A DNA stretch of 64,000 nucleotides, from NCBI GenBank assembly GCA_018241525.1, contig JAFEDR010000001.1, forward strand, positions 1 through 64,000, written 5' to 3'. The notes under the pieces were generated by a model. The model was not told where the DNA came from. It worked only from the letters and a program-made list of their open reading frames with translations, and made no database searches. Positions 9,848-18,188 of this stretch are shown here, in pieces. The DNA comes from Pseudomonadota bacterium. Its GTDB lineage: Bacteria > Pseudomonadota > Gammaproteobacteria > Steroidobacterales > Steroidobacteraceae. Both the position numbers and the translations under genes were made by a program. Each line of letters begins with the position of its first letter. Within the stretch, counting starts at the first letter, position 1.

Positions 9848-11212
9848 GTGGCCGCCGCCGGACAAAATCCATTCGCTGGGCTCGGTGACGCTGCGCGCTT
9901 CACCGAGATCCGCCAGCGCCTGATGTTCCTGCTCGGGGGCCTGATCGTCTACCGGATCGGGACCTTCATCCCGACGCCGGGCATCGACCCGATCGCGCTG
10001 GCGCGCTTCTTCCAGGAGCAGGAAGGGACGATCCTCGGCCTGTTCAACATGTTCTCGGGCGGCGCGCTGTCGCGCCTGTCGATCTTCGCGCTCGGCGTGA
10101 TGCCCTACATCTCGGCCTCGATCATCATCCAGATGGTCGCGGTGGTGTATCCGCCTTGGGCGGAGCTGCGCAAGGAAGGCGAGGCCGGCCGCCGCAAGAT
10201 CACCCAGTGGACGCGCTACGGCACCATCTTCCTGGCCATCTTCCAGGGCGCGGGCGCGGCCTACGCCTTCCAGAACCAGGGCATGGCGCTGAACCCCGGG
10301 TTCAACTTCATCTTCACGGCGACGGTGACGCTGACGACGGGCACCCTGTTCCTGATGTGGCTCGGCGAGCAGATCACCGAGCGCGGCATCGGCAACGGCA
10401 TCTCGATGATCATCCTGTCGGGCATCATCGCCGGCCTGCCGGCGGCGCTCGGCAACACGATCAACCAGCTGAACACCGGCGAGATGAACCCGGCGTTCTT
10501 CATCATCGTGCTGCTGGTCGTGGGTGGCGTCACCTTCTTCGTGGTGCGCGTCGAGAGCGGCCAGCGCCGGATCGCGGTCAACTACGCGAAGCGCATGGTC
10601 GGCCGGCGCATGGTCGCCGGCCAGTCGAGCCACCTGCCGTTCAAGCTCAACATGTCGGGCGTGATCCCGCCGATCTTCGCCTCCTCGCTGCTGCTATTCC
10701 CGGCGACGCTCGCGAACTTCGCGGGCACGGGTGCCGGCGAGTCGGGCGTGGGCGCCGGCATCAAGACCTTCATGCAGAACCTGGCGGCATCGCTCGGCTA
10801 CGGCCAGCCGCTGCACATGGTGCTTTACAGCGCGCTGATCGTGTTCTTCTGCTTCTTCTACACCGGCCTCGTCTTCAATGCGCGCGAGACGGCCGACAAC
10901 CTCAAGAAGGCCGGTGCCTTCATCCCGGGCATCCGTCCGGGCCAGCAGACCGGCGAGTACATCGACCGCGTGCTGACCCGACTGACGCTGTGGGGCGCGA
11001 TCTACGTGACGCTCGTGTGCCTGCTGCCCGAGTGGCTGATTTCCTTCGGCAACGTGCCGTTCTACTTCGGCGGCACCTCGCTGCTGATCATCGTGGTCGT
11101 CGTGATGGACTTCATCGCGCAGCTGAACGCCCACATGATGTCGCACCAGTACGAGGGTCTGCTCAAGAAAGCCAACCTGCGCGGCAGCGGCCGCCCGGGC
11201 TCGTCGCGCTGA
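9848..11212 (+). CDS. secY: Protein translocase subunit SecY
   Basis: 454 aa integral membrane protein with about ten hydrophobic segments; it forms the SecYEG channel in the inner membrane. Hallmarks are the N-terminal helix start ([19 protein letters not shown]), the plug region ([19 protein letters not shown]), and the cytosolic loops with the conserved arginines ([15 protein letters not shown] and [22 protein letters not shown]). The start is GTG 9848 with no clear Shine-Dalgarno, only four bases after rplO, so it probably depends on coupling. Confidence 0.98.
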   Translation: MAAAGQNPFAGLGDAARFTEIRQRLMFLLGGLIVYRIGTFIPTPGIDPIALARFFQEQEGTILGLFNMFSGGALSRLSIFALGVMPYISASIIIQMVAVVYPPWAELRKEGEAGRRKITQWTRYGTIFLAIFQGAGAAYAFQNQGMALNPGFNFIFTATVTLTTGTLFLMWLGEQITERGIGNGISMIILSGIIAGLPAALGNTINQLNTGEMNPAFFIIVLLVVGGVTFFVVRVESGQRRIAVNYAKRMVGRRMVAGQSSHLPFKLNMSGVIPPIFASSLLLFPATLANFAGTGAGESGVGAGIKTFMQNLAASLGYGQPLHMVLYSALIVFFCFFYTGLVFNARETADNLKKAGAFIPGIRPGQQTGEYIDRVLTRLTLWGAIYVTLVCLLPEWLISFGNVPFYFGGTSLLIIVVVVMDFIAQLNAHMMSHQYEGLLKKANLRGSGRPGSSR

Positions 11213-11243
11213 GCGCGGCGGGGTTCATCCGAGGTCCAAGTCC

Positions 11244-11357
11244 ATGAAAGTCCGTCCGTCCGTCAAGAAGATCTGCAAGAACTGCAAGGTGGTCCGGCGC
11301 CGCGGCGTCGTCTACATCATCTGTTCGGACGCCCGCCACAAGCAGCGGCAGGGCTGA
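11244..11357 (+). CDS. rpmJ: 50S ribosomal protein L36 (zinc-binding type)
   Basis: 37 aa: [20 protein letters not shown] at the start and RHKQRQG at the end. The zinc ligands C11, C14, C27 and H32 are all present, so this is the zinc-dependent L36 form. GAGG lies 12 bases upstream of the ATG. It closes the spc operon, as in E. coli. Confidence 0.97.
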   Translation: MKVRPSVKKICKNCKVVRRRGVVYIICSDARHKQRQG

Positions 11358-11383
11358 GGCCGGCCGTCCCGTGCCCCAGCGCC

Positions 11384-11446
11384 CCGGAGCCGGTCTCCGG
11401 CGCGGCGCGGGACCGGGCGGCGGAACCTGGCGGGGTTGCCCGCCAG
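11384..11446 (+). terminator. Two hairpins between rpmJ and rpsM
   Basis: Stem CCGGAG/CTCCGG (11384-11400, 5-base loop) and stem CTGGCGGG/CCCGCCAG (11427-11446, GTTG loop) lie between the spc and alpha operons. Neither is followed by a T-run at once; TTTTTTT comes about 20 bases later, at 11465-11471. They could attenuate read-through ahead of the alpha-operon promoter. Confidence 0.4.
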
Positions 11447-11450
11447 TCGG

Positions 11451-11479
11451 TTGAGAGAAAGTGGTTTTTTTGCTAAGCT
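11451..11479 (+). promoter_or_regulatory. Candidate sigma-70 promoter of the alpha operon
   Basis: TTGAGA (11451-11456), a 17-base spacer and TAAGCT (11474-11479), with an extended -10 TGC before it. It lies 36 bases ahead of the rpsM start, immediately downstream of the two hairpins. This fits separate transcription of rpsM-rpsK-rpsD-rpoA-rplQ. Confidence 0.5.
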
Positions 11480-11515
11480 AACGAACTTTTCCCAGAGCTT
11501 TCTGCAGGGCACCCC

Positions 11516-11896
11516 ATGGCGCGTATCGCCGGCATCAACATCCCGATGAACAAGCACATCGTCATCGGGCTGACGCACATCTTCGGGATCGGCCGGGCGA
11601 CCGCCGCCAAGGCCTGCGAGGCCACCGGCATCGCGCCGACCACGAAGACCAAGGACCTGACCGAGGCCGAGGTCGCCGCGCTGCGTTCGTTCATCTCGCG
11701 GGTCACGGTCGAGGGCGACCTGCGCCGCGAGACCGCGATGAACATCAAGCGGCTGATGGACATGGGCTCGTACCGCGGCATGCGGCACCGCAAGGGCCTG
11801 CCGATGCGCGGCCAGCGTACCCGCACCAACGCCCGCACCCGCAAGGGCCCGCGCAAGCAGGCCGTCAAGCTCAACGCGCCTCCGGGCAAGGTCTGA
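11516..11896 (+). CDS. rpsM: 30S ribosomal protein S13
   Basis: 126 aa, a few residues longer than E. coli S13 (118). S13 bridges the subunits and contacts tRNA. It has the [10 protein letters not shown]-terminus, the [11 protein letters not shown] region and the C-terminal [20 protein letters not shown] motif. It is the first gene of the alpha operon. Confidence 0.98.
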   Translation: MARIAGINIPMNKHIVIGLTHIFGIGRATAAKACEATGIAPTTKTKDLTEAEVAALRSFISRVTVEGDLRRETAMNIKRLMDMGSYRGMRHRKGLPMRGQRTRTNARTRKGPRKQAVKLNAPPGKV

Positions 11897-11922
11897 GCCT
11901 CTTTTCTTAGGGACACTCGCGA

Positions 11923-12357
11923 ATGGCCGAACAGAAGCAGCAACAGCAGCAGTCGGGCGCCGCGCCGGAAGCCAACAAGAAGGCACCGCGCGTCAAGAAG
12001 GCCCGTCGCCAGGTCAGCGACGCCGTCGCGCACGTGCACGCGTCGTTCAACAACACGATCATCACGATCACCGACCGCCAGGGCAACGTGCTGTCGTGGG
12101 CGACCTCGGGCGGCTGCGGCTTCCGCGGCTCGCGCAAGTCGACGCCGTTCGCCGCGCAGGTCGCGGCCGAGAAGGCCGGCGTCGCGGCGCAGGAGTACGG
12201 CGTGCGCAACGTCGAGGTCAAGGTCAAGGGCCCGGGCCCCGGGCGCGAGTCGGCGGTGCGTGCGCTGAACGCCTGCGGCCTCAAGATCACCAGCATCGCG
12301 GACGTCACGCCGATCCCGCACAACGGCTGCCGCCCGCCGAAGAAGCGGCGCGTCTAA
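11923..12357 (+). CDS. rpsK: 30S ribosomal protein S11
   Basis: 144 aa, about 15 residues longer than E. coli S11 because of a Gln-rich N-terminal extension ([20 protein letters not shown]). The platform-protein core is typical: [17 protein letters not shown] segment (here [13 protein letters not shown]), [18 protein letters not shown] and the end [12 protein letters not shown]. Confidence 0.98.
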   Translation: MAEQKQQQQQSGAAPEANKKAPRVKKARRQVSDAVAHVHASFNNTIITITDRQGNVLSWATSGGCGFRGSRKSTPFAAQVAAEKAGVAAQEYGVRNVEVKVKGPGPGRESAVRALNACGLKITSIADVTPIPHNGCRPPKKRRV

Positions 12358-12387
12358 GCGCGCCGGCGACGGAACTCGAGGAACGCA

Positions 12388-13011
12388 ATGGCCAGGTATC
12401 TCGGACCCAAGTGCAAGCTCTCGCGCCGCGAGGGCACCGACCTCTTCCTGAAGAGCGGCGTCAAGTCGCTCGAGTCGAAGTGCAAGCTCGAGGTGCCGCC
12501 CGGCGGCATCAAGGGCGAGCGCAAGCAGCGCCTGTCGGACTACGGCGTGCAGCTGCGCGAGAAGCAGAAGCTGCGCCGCATGTACGGCGTGCTCGAGCGC
12601 CAGTTCCGCAACTACTACGCCAAGGCTGCCGGTCGTCCGGGCGCCACCGGCGAGAACCTGCTGAAGTCGCTCGAGCGCCGGCTCGACAACGTCGTCTACC
12701 GGATGGGCTTCGCCTCGACCCGTGCCGAGGCGCGCCAGCTGGTGTCGCACAAGGGCGTGTCGGTCAACGGCAAGCTCGTCAACGTGCCGTCGTTCCAGTG
12801 CAGCGCCGGTGACCTCATCGAGGTGCGCGAGCACGCGAAGAAGCAGGGCCGCGTCGCTGCGGCGCTCGCGATCGCCGCCTCGGCCGGCTTCCCGGACTGG
12901 GTGCTGGTCGACGAGAAGAAGATGACGGGCACGCTGAAGTCGGTCCCGGATCGCGACGAGATCCTGCCCGACATCAACGAGAACCTCGTCGTCGAGCTGT
13001 ACTCGAAGTAA
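12388..13011 (+). CDS. rpsD: 30S ribosomal protein S4
   Basis: 207 aa, normal. S4 nucleates 30S assembly and represses the alpha operon in E. coli. It starts [19 protein letters not shown]; the S4 RNA-binding domain is seen around [31 protein letters not shown]. The end VELYSK is typical. Confidence 0.99.
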   Translation: MARYLGPKCKLSRREGTDLFLKSGVKSLESKCKLEVPPGGIKGERKQRLSDYGVQLREKQKLRRMYGVLERQFRNYYAKAAGRPGATGENLLKSLERRLDNVVYRMGFASTRAEARQLVSHKGVSVNGKLVNVPSFQCSAGDLIEVREHAKKQGRVAAALAIAASAGFPDWVLVDEKKMTGTLKSVPDRDEILPDINENLVVELYSK

Positions 13012-13020
13012 TCGAACCCT

Positions 13021-13045
13021 GGCCCGCCGGGCTTTCCGGCGGGCC
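13021..13045 (+). terminator. Intra-operon hairpin between rpsD and rpoA
   Basis: A perfect 10-bp GC stem (13021-13030 with 13036-13045) with loop GCTTT, nine bases after the rpsD stop. No T-run follows. It may lower rpoA and rplQ expression relative to the ribosomal genes, or act as a processing or 3' stabilising structure. Confidence 0.5.
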
Positions 13046-13071
13046 GCAGATTCAGACCCCAGGTGCTGCAC

Positions 13072-14073
13072 ATGCAGGGATCAGTCGCTGAGTTTCTGAA
13101 GCCTCGCGTCGTCAAGGTGACCGAGCAGGGCCCGCGGCACGCGCGCGTGGTCATCGAGCCGTTCGAGCGGGGCTTCGGCCACACGCTCGGCAACGCGCTC
13201 AGGCGCGTGCTGCTGTCGTCGCTGCCGGGCGCGGCGATCACCGAGGTCGAGATCGACGGCGTGCTGCACGAGTACACCTCGATCGAGGGCGTCCAGGAGG
13301 ACGTCGTCGACGTGCTGCTGAACCTGAAGCAGGTCGCGGTGCGCATGCACGCGCGCGACGAGTCGGAGCTGCGGCTCGTCAAGAAGGGCCCGGGCCCGGT
13401 CCGCGCCGGCGACATCCAGGGCGACCACGACGTCGAGATCCTGAATCCCGAGCTCGTGATCGCGAACCTGACCAAGGCCGGCGAGCTCAACATGACGCTC
13501 AAGATCGAGCGCGGTCGCGGCTACCGCCCGGCGGTCGCGCGCGGCTTCGAGGAGCAGACCCGGCCGATCGGCCGCCTGCAGCTCGACGCCTCGTTCTCGC
13601 CGGTGCGCCGCGTGACCTACAACGTCGAGTCCGCGCGCGTCGAGCAGCGCACCGACCTCGACAAGCTGATCATCGACATCGAGACGAACGGCACGATCGA
13701 CCCGGAGGAGGCGATCCGCCGCGCCGGCGCGATCCTCAAGGATCAGCTGTCGGTGTTCGTCGACCTGCAGGGCCAGGAAGAGGGCGCCGCCAAGACCGTC
13801 GAGACGCAGTTCGACCCGATCCTGCTGCGGCCGGTGGACGAGCTCGAGCTCACGGTGCGCAGTGCGAACTGCCTCAAGGCCGAGAACATCCACTACATCG
13901 GCGATCTGGTGCAGCGCACCGAGGTCGAGCTGCTGCGCACGCCGAACCTCGGCAAGAAGTCGCTGACCGAGATCAAGGAAGTGCTCGAGAGCCACGGCCT
14001 GTCGCTCGGCATGCGCCTCGAGGGCTGGCCGCCGCCGACCCTGCGCCGCGAGGACGAGTACAAGACGGCCTGA
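13072..14073 (+). CDS. rpoA: RNA polymerase alpha subunit
   Basis: 333 aa (E. coli 329). The start is ATG 13072, giving the family N-terminus [12 protein letters not shown]; a GTG nine bases upstream is in frame but less likely. The dimerising N-terminal domain ([23 protein letters not shown]) and the C-terminal domain that contacts UP elements and activators ([32 protein letters not shown]) are both complete. Confidence 0.99.
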   Translation: MQGSVAEFLKPRVVKVTEQGPRHARVVIEPFERGFGHTLGNALRRVLLSSLPGAAITEVEIDGVLHEYTSIEGVQEDVVDVLLNLKQVAVRMHARDESELRLVKKGPGPVRAGDIQGDHDVEILNPELVIANLTKAGELNMTLKIERGRGYRPAVARGFEEQTRPIGRLQLDASFSPVRRVTYNVESARVEQRTDLDKLIIDIETNGTIDPEEAIRRAGAILKDQLSVFVDLQGQEEGAAKTVETQFDPILLRPVDELELTVRSANCLKAENIHYIGDLVQRTEVELLRTPNLGKKSLTEIKEVLESHGLSLGMRLEGWPPPTLRREDEYKTA

Positions 14074-14107
14074 CGGTCGCGCCAGGGCCCCACGGAACCA
14101 GAACACC

Positions 14108-14599
14108 ATGCGTCATCATCTTTCCGGTCGCCAGCTGTCCCGCAACACCTCGCATCGCCATGCGCTGCTGCGGAACCTTGCGATCGCGCTGCTGAAGTAC
14201 GAGACCATCCGCACCACCGTGCCGAAGGCGAAGGAGCTGCGGCGGGTGGTCGAGCCGATCATCACGCTCGGCAAGCACGACAGCATCGCCGCCCGCCGCC
14301 GTGCGTTCGCGAAGCTGCGCGACGAGGCGCTGGTCGAGAAGCTGTTCACCGACGTCGGCCCGCGCTTCAAGGCGCGCGCCGGCGGCTACACGCGGATCCT
14401 GAAGATGGAGCCGCGGCCGGGTGACTCGGCGCCCATGGCGCTGGTGGCTCTCGTCGACAAGGCGGCCGCGCAGGTCGAGACCGCGCCTGCCCCGGAGGCC
14501 GCCGCGAAGCCGAAGCGCGCGCGCAAGGCCGCCCCCGCCGCCGAGGCGGAGGCCGCGCCCGCGGCGAAGAAGCCGCGCCGCAAGAAGGCCGCGGCCTGA
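14108..14599 (+). CDS. rplQ: 50S ribosomal protein L17, with long C-terminal tail
   Basis: 163 aa against 127 in E. coli. The first 120 residues are typical L17 ([35 protein letters not shown]). The last 40 are a low-complexity Ala/Lys/Pro/Glu tail ending [10 protein letters not shown]. It is the last gene of the alpha operon, with an intrinsic terminator after it. Confidence 0.98.
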   Translation: MRHHLSGRQLSRNTSHRHALLRNLAIALLKYETIRTTVPKAKELRRVVEPIITLGKHDSIAARRRAFAKLRDEALVEKLFTDVGPRFKARAGGYTRILKMEPRPGDSAPMALVALVDKAAAQVETAPAPEAAAKPKRARKAAPAAEAEAAPAAKKPRRKKAAA

Positions 14600-14655
14600 G
14601 CGGGCACGATTAGTCCGGCGAATTCCGGCCCTCGTGGCCGGGTCGCCATAGTAGT

Positions 14656-14685
14656 GGGCCGGGGCGAACCCCCGGCCCTTTTTTT
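14656..14685 (+). terminator. Intrinsic terminator of the alpha operon
   Basis: A 9-bp GC stem (14656-14664 with 14670-14678, loop CGAAC) is followed directly by seven T. This is a textbook Rho-independent terminator and marks the end of the ribosomal-protein block. Confidence 0.93.
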
Positions 14686-14765
14686 AGGCTGCGGCGGCCT
14701 GAGAGGCCGCCGGAGCGGCCCTGGCGCGAGGCCGGGGTTCGGGGTTGCGTCCGTGCCGGACCGGC

Positions 14766-15116
14766 TCAGCGCCGGTGGCGCAGCCGGGTGCCGAGGCGCA
14801 CCGACATCTCGATTTCGGTCGCCTCGAGCTCCGCCGGGAACAGCACGCCCGAGACGTGTGCCGCGTGCAGGCTCGCCCCCTCGAGGCGGCACTTCGCAAG
14901 ATTGAGCCCGCGCAGGTCCGCCTGGCGCAGGTAGGCGTTCGAGAGGTCGAGCCCGGCGGTCACGTCGAGCTCCCGCAGGTCGAGGCCGCGCAGGTTGCAA
15001 CCGCGCAGGTCTGCCTTCTCGCCGGCGGCGCGGCGGCGGTTGAAATCCGCGACGCGGCCCTCGCGCAGCAGCACGACCATCGGGTCCGCGCTCAGCCGCG
15101 GCTTCTCGTCGGGCAT
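14766..15116 (-). CDS. Small pentapeptide-repeat protein
   Basis: 116 aa. The central 50 residues are pentapeptide repeats of the A(D/N)LxG kind (ADLRG-CNLRG-LDLRE, then SNAYL-RQADL-RGLNL), predicted to form a short right-handed quadrilateral beta-helix. There is no signal peptide, so it is probably cytosolic. Its start follows a strong GGAGGAG site and lies 27 bases after pepQ on the same strand, so the two are likely co-transcribed. The function is not clear; resistance to gyrase poisons is known for other pentapeptide proteins, but those are longer. Confidence 0.8.
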   Translation of the reverse strand: MPDEKPRLSADPMVVLLREGRVADFNRRRAAGEKADLRGCNLRGLDLRELDVTAGLDLSNAYLRQADLRGLNLAKCRLEGASLHAAHVSGVLFPAELEATEIEMSVRLGTRLRHRR

Positions 15117-15143
15117 CGGCTCGCTCCTCCGCGCGGGACGGGT

Positions 15144-16472
15144 TCAGTCGGCGGTGGCCGCGAACGCGTCCCGGGTCAGGTTCTCGGGGCCCTCGGCGAG
15201 GGCCACCACGTCGTCCTCGATGCGCACGCCGCCATACGGGGCGAGGTCCGCGACCGTGTCCCAGTTGATGTCCTGGCCGCGGCCGTCCTGCTTCGCGCGG
15301 TCGAGCAGCAGGTCGATGAAGTACACCCCCGGCTCGATCGTCACGACCATGCCCGGCTCGAGGCGTCGCGTCAGGCGCAGGTACGGATGCCCGGCCGGCG
15401 GGGGCGCGCTGCCACCCGCCTCGTCGGCCTGGTGGCCGCCGACGTCGTGGACCTGCAGGCCGAGCAGGTGGCCGACGCCGTGCGGGAAGAACACGCTCGT
15501 CAGCCCCGTCGCGACCGCGGCGTCCGCGGTGCAGGTCACGAGGGCATGCTCGACGAGCAGCTCCGCCACGAAGCGGTGCGCGGCAAAGTGGATCTCGGGG
15601 TAGGCGACACCGGGGCGGACCATCTCGCAAAGCCGCAGCTCGAGCGCATCGACGCTGGCCACCAGGTCCTGGAACGGGCTCGCCGCGGCCGCATGGGTGC
15701 GGGTGATGTCGCAGGCGTAGCCGCGGAACTGCGCGCCGGCGTCGATCAGGAAGGAGCGTCGCGCGAGCGGGTGCTCCCGGCCGAGATCGGTGTAGTGCAG
15801 GATCGCGGCGCCCTCGTTGAGCGCGATGATGTTCGAGTACGGCAACTCCGCCTCGGTGTGCCCGCTCGCTTCGAGGTAGGCGAGGTGGATCTCGTACTCC
15901 GACGCGCCGGCACGGAAGGCCGTGAGCGCAGCCCGGTGCGCACGGGCGCCGCTGCGCGCAGCCCGGCGCAGGCAGGCGAGCTCGTAGGGCGACTTGGCGC
16001 CGCGTGCCCAGTGCAGCCGGCTGAGGAGCGCCGGCGGATTCACGGCCGCGAATCCCCAGTCCTCGGATCCGGCGAACGGCTCGCCGAGATAAGCCGCCCG
16101 GGGCGGGACGTGCGCACGGGCCTGGGCGGGGTTGCGCAGCAGCTTGAGGTCGAAGGACTTCAGCCAGTCGCCGGACGGCGACGCCGGCGGCTTGTGCCAG
16201 TAGTCCTCCGGCTGGTGGAAGCACAGGGTCGGCCGCCGGCCCGGGACGTAAACGATGAACGAGCCCGGGGCGTTCAGGATCGGCGCCCAGGCTTTGAAGT
16301 GCGGGTTGGCGGTGAACGGGTCCGCCGAGTCGTCGAGGAACCGGTAGTGCGCGAAACCCGCGCCGATCACGACCGCGTCGAATCCCGCTGCGCCGAGGGC
16401 CTGGTCGGTTGTCGCTGCGAGCGTCGCGACGTGGTCGGGGAACAGGCGGTCGAGCGGGTCGGTCGTCGGCAT
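15144..16472 (-). CDS. pepQ: Xaa-Pro dipeptidase PepQ (M24B)
   Basis: 442 aa, matching E. coli PepQ (443). It cleaves dipeptides with C-terminal proline in the cytosol and has a dinuclear Mn site. Ligands visible in order are the two Asp in LIDAGAQFRGYACDITRTH, the His in FFPHGVGHLLGLQVHD, the Glu in VVTIEPGVYFI and the Glu in GGVRIEDDVV. The start is set at ATG 16472 (MPTTDPLDRLF) with GGAGGGGAAG upstream; the open frame further upstream lacks family sequence. Confidence 0.95.
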   Translation of the reverse strand: MPTTDPLDRLFPDHVATLAATTDQALGAAGFDAVVIGAGFAHYRFLDDSADPFTANPHFKAWAPILNAPGSFIVYVPGRRPTLCFHQPEDYWHKPPASPSGDWLKSFDLKLLRNPAQARAHVPPRAAYLGEPFAGSEDWGFAAVNPPALLSRLHWARGAKSPYELACLRRAARSGARAHRAALTAFRAGASEYEIHLAYLEASGHTEAELPYSNIIALNEGAAILHYTDLGREHPLARRSFLIDAGAQFRGYACDITRTHAAAASPFQDLVASVDALELRLCEMVRPGVAYPEIHFAAHRFVAELLVEHALVTCTADAAVATGLTSVFFPHGVGHLLGLQVHDVGGHQADEAGGSAPPPAGHPYLRLTRRLEPGMVVTIEPGVYFIDLLLDRAKQDGRGQDINWDTVADLAPYGGVRIEDDVVALAEGPENLTRDAFAATAD

Positions 16473-16584
16473 CGGCTTCCCCTCCGGTGCGGACCCGTCC
16501 GCCGGTCCGCAGCGCGCGAGTGTAGACGCCCCCGGCGGGCCTGCGCCACGGCCAACAATTGCGAGCAATCGGCCTGAAAGCCTG

Positions 16585-16590
16585 TACAAT
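16585..16590 (+). promoter_or_regulatory. Candidate -10 of the lipoprotein gene
   Basis: TACAAT lies 88 bases ahead of the lipoprotein start in the divergent gap with pepQ. The best -35-like hexamer (TTGCGA, 16559-16564) is 20 bases away, too far for a standard promoter, so only the -10 is convincing. The rest of the 205-base gap shows nothing clear. Confidence 0.3.
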
Positions 16591-16677
16591 CGCTGGCCGT
16601 GGACCGGGGCGGGTCACGAGCTCCACAACCCCTCCGGCCGCGATTTCTTACCACACTGGAATTTGGGGTATCGACAG

Positions 16678-16902
16678 ATGAACGTGAAAATCGCCCTTGG
16701 CGCCGCTGCTCTGGCGCTCGCGCTGGCCGCCTGCGGCGGCAAGAAGGAAGAGGCCCCGGCTCCGACCCCGGCGGCCGCTCCCGCTCCTGCTGCTGATGCC
16801 GCTGCTCCGGCGGCCGCTCCGGCTGCTCCGGCTGCTGACGCCGCCGCTCCGGCTGCGGGCGCTGCTCCGGCGGAGGCTCCGAAGGAGGCTCCGAAGCAGT
16901 AA
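16678..16902 (+). CDS. Small Ala/Pro-rich lipoprotein
   Basis: 74 aa. The N-terminus MNVKIALGAAALALALAACG is a lipoprotein signal with lipobox LAAC and Cys19. The mature part is almost only Ala, Pro, Asp, Glu and Lys (APAADAAAP-type repeats, ending KEAPKQ), likely an extended periplasmic tail. ATG 16678 is preferred over the upstream in-frame TTG 16663. The alanine codons are strikingly often GCT, unlike the GCG/GCC preference of neighbours. It stands alone, with its own terminator. The function is unknown. Confidence 0.8.
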   Translation: MNVKIALGAAALALALAACGGKKEEAPAPTPAAAPAPAADAAAPAAAPAAPAADAAAPAAGAAPAEAPKEAPKQ

Positions 16903-16929
16903 TCGCGACGCGCAAGCGTTGTCGATGTG

Positions 16930-16982
16930 AACCGGGTCGGGTCCCCAGCCTCTCGCTGGCGGGTCCGCCCGGTTTTTGTTTT
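16930..16982 (+). terminator. Terminator after the lipoprotein gene
   Basis: An outer stem AACCGGG/CCCGGTT (16930-16936 with 16968-16974) and an inner stem CCAGC/GCTGG with CTCTC loop form a two-part hairpin. It is followed by TTTTTGTTTT, consistent with an intrinsic terminator. Confidence 0.75.
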
Positions 16983-17014
16983 GTGAGGGGCAGGAAGCTC
17001 CGGGCGGAGTGTCC

Positions 17015-17551
17015 ATGAGCGTGACGCTACGCGATGCCAAGCGGTCCGAAGAGGACCAGCTGTGGATCAAGAACGTCTATCCCGAGTACCTCGACGAGCT
17101 CGCCGAGGTCTCGCGCGCCGGTACCGGCGTCTTCCCGGTCTACGGCGAGCACGGCGCGCGCCATGACGAGTTGCTCGCGCGCTGGTTCCGCGACGACCGC
17201 TCCCACCCGCTGACCATCCTCGAGGGCGGCCGCGCCGTCGGCTTCGCGCTCGTGACCCGCACGCTCGGCGGACCCGCGCTCGCGGAGGCCGCGGACTTCC
17301 GCATGGCGGAATTCTTCATCCGCCGACCGTGCCGGCGCCGCGGCGTCGGACGCGCGGCCGCCGCGATCATCTTCAGCCGCTTCGCCGGCCGCTGGGAGAT
17401 CGTCGAGGCGACCGCGAACGACAACGCCGTGCGCTTCTGGCGACGCACCGTGATGGGCTACACGCGTGGGCGCTACGACGAGCGCGTCCGCGACGGCGAG
17501 GTCCGCCAGCGCTTCACGAGCAGCAACTCCCCCGGCCTCGGCCGGGCCTGA
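17015..17551 (+). CDS. GNAT-family N-acetyltransferase
   Basis: 178 aa from ATG 17015 (MSVTLRDAKRSEEDQ), with GGAG five bases upstream. The acetyl-CoA-binding motif A is visible as EFFIRRPCRRRGVGRAAAAIIF, the R-x-x-G-x-G/A signature after a beta strand. The C-terminal motif B region follows (VEATANDNAVRFWRRTVMGY). It probably acts in the cytosol. The substrate cannot be told from sequence. Confidence 0.85.
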   Translation: MSVTLRDAKRSEEDQLWIKNVYPEYLDELAEVSRAGTGVFPVYGEHGARHDELLARWFRDDRSHPLTILEGGRAVGFALVTRTLGGPALAEAADFRMAEFFIRRPCRRRGVGRAAAAIIFSRFAGRWEIVEATANDNAVRFWRRTVMGYTRGRYDERVRDGEVRQRFTSSNSPGLGRA

Positions 17552-17735
17552 GCCTGCCCCCGGCCGGCGACGGCCGCTCAAGTCCGCGGCTCCCCGGTCG
17601 ACTCCCGGGGCACGCCCGGCCCTATCCGCCGCGGCTGCCCGGCGCCTGCCCGGGGCGCGGCCTACGCGAAATCCCCAAAGCCGGCGAAGTGCGCGCCAAT
17701 TCTCGCTTTTGCCCGGGCCCCGGCCCGGCCGGTCC

Positions 17736-17762
17736 TCAACTTCAGGGCCGGCACGCCGATTA
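17736..17762 (+). promoter_or_regulatory. FliA (sigma-28)-like promoter of the chemotaxis cluster
   Basis: TCAACTTC (17736-17743), 11 bases, then GCCGATTA (17755-17762), 39 bases ahead of the first cheY. The sigma-28 consensus is TAAAGTTT-N11-GCCGATAA (TCAAG-type in pseudomonads). The -10 matches at 7 of 8 positions and the spacing is exact. This is a direct sequence match; activity is inferred. Confidence 0.65.
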
Positions 17763-17801
17763 TCCGTGGGCGGGCCGGCTTAATGGACGGAGCAGACGTT
17801 T

Positions 17802-18164
17802 ATGGCAAGCACGATTCTGGCGGTCGACGACTCCGCCTCGATGCGGCAGATGGTGAACTTCACGCTGAAGGGCGCGGGGTACCAGGTCGTCCAGGCCGTC
17901 GACGGCGTCGAGGCACTCGAGTACGCCCGCCAGCACGCCGTCGACCTCGTGCTGACCGACGTGAACATGCCGCGCATGGATGGCATCACGCTCGTCAAGG
18001 AGCTCCGCTCGCTGCCGAGCTACCGCTACACACCGATGCTGGTCCTGACGACCGAGTCGAGCCAGGACAAGAAGATGCAGGGCAAGCAGGCCGGTGCCAC
18101 GGGCTGGATCGTCAAGCCGTTCAACCCGGATCAGCTGCTCGCCACGATCGCGCGCGTTCTCTGA
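17802..18164 (+). CDS. cheY: CheY-type response regulator 1
   Basis: 120 aa, a single receiver domain. The acidic pocket is D9/D10, phosphoacceptor D53 (LTDVNMPRMDG), switch T83/T84 and K105 (VKPF). It should be phosphorylated by the CheA encoded 24 bases downstream and bind the flagellar switch or another motor. It is first in the cluster and directly behind the FliA-like promoter. Confidence 0.95.
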   Translation: MASTILAVDDSASMRQMVNFTLKGAGYQVVQAVDGVEALEYARQHAVDLVLTDVNMPRMDGITLVKELRSLPSYRYTPMLVLTTESSQDKKMQGKQAGATGWIVKPFNPDQLLATIARVL

Positions 18165-18188
18165 CCGGCCCTTCGCAAGGGGATAGCG

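Noticed and set aside
11358..11515. An E. coli-type alpha-operon pseudoknot leader before rpsM
   Set aside because: I could not find the expected nested pairing; only simple hairpins and a promoter candidate are visible.
14745..16577. A 610-codon plus-strand frame opposite pepQ and the pentapeptide gene
   Set aside because: Both minus-strand genes have family motifs; the plus frame is a GC-driven shadow.
16697..16930. A second frame overlapping the small lipoprotein gene
   Set aside because: It is Leu/Arg-rich low complexity without a start signal; the lipobox frame is far better supported.
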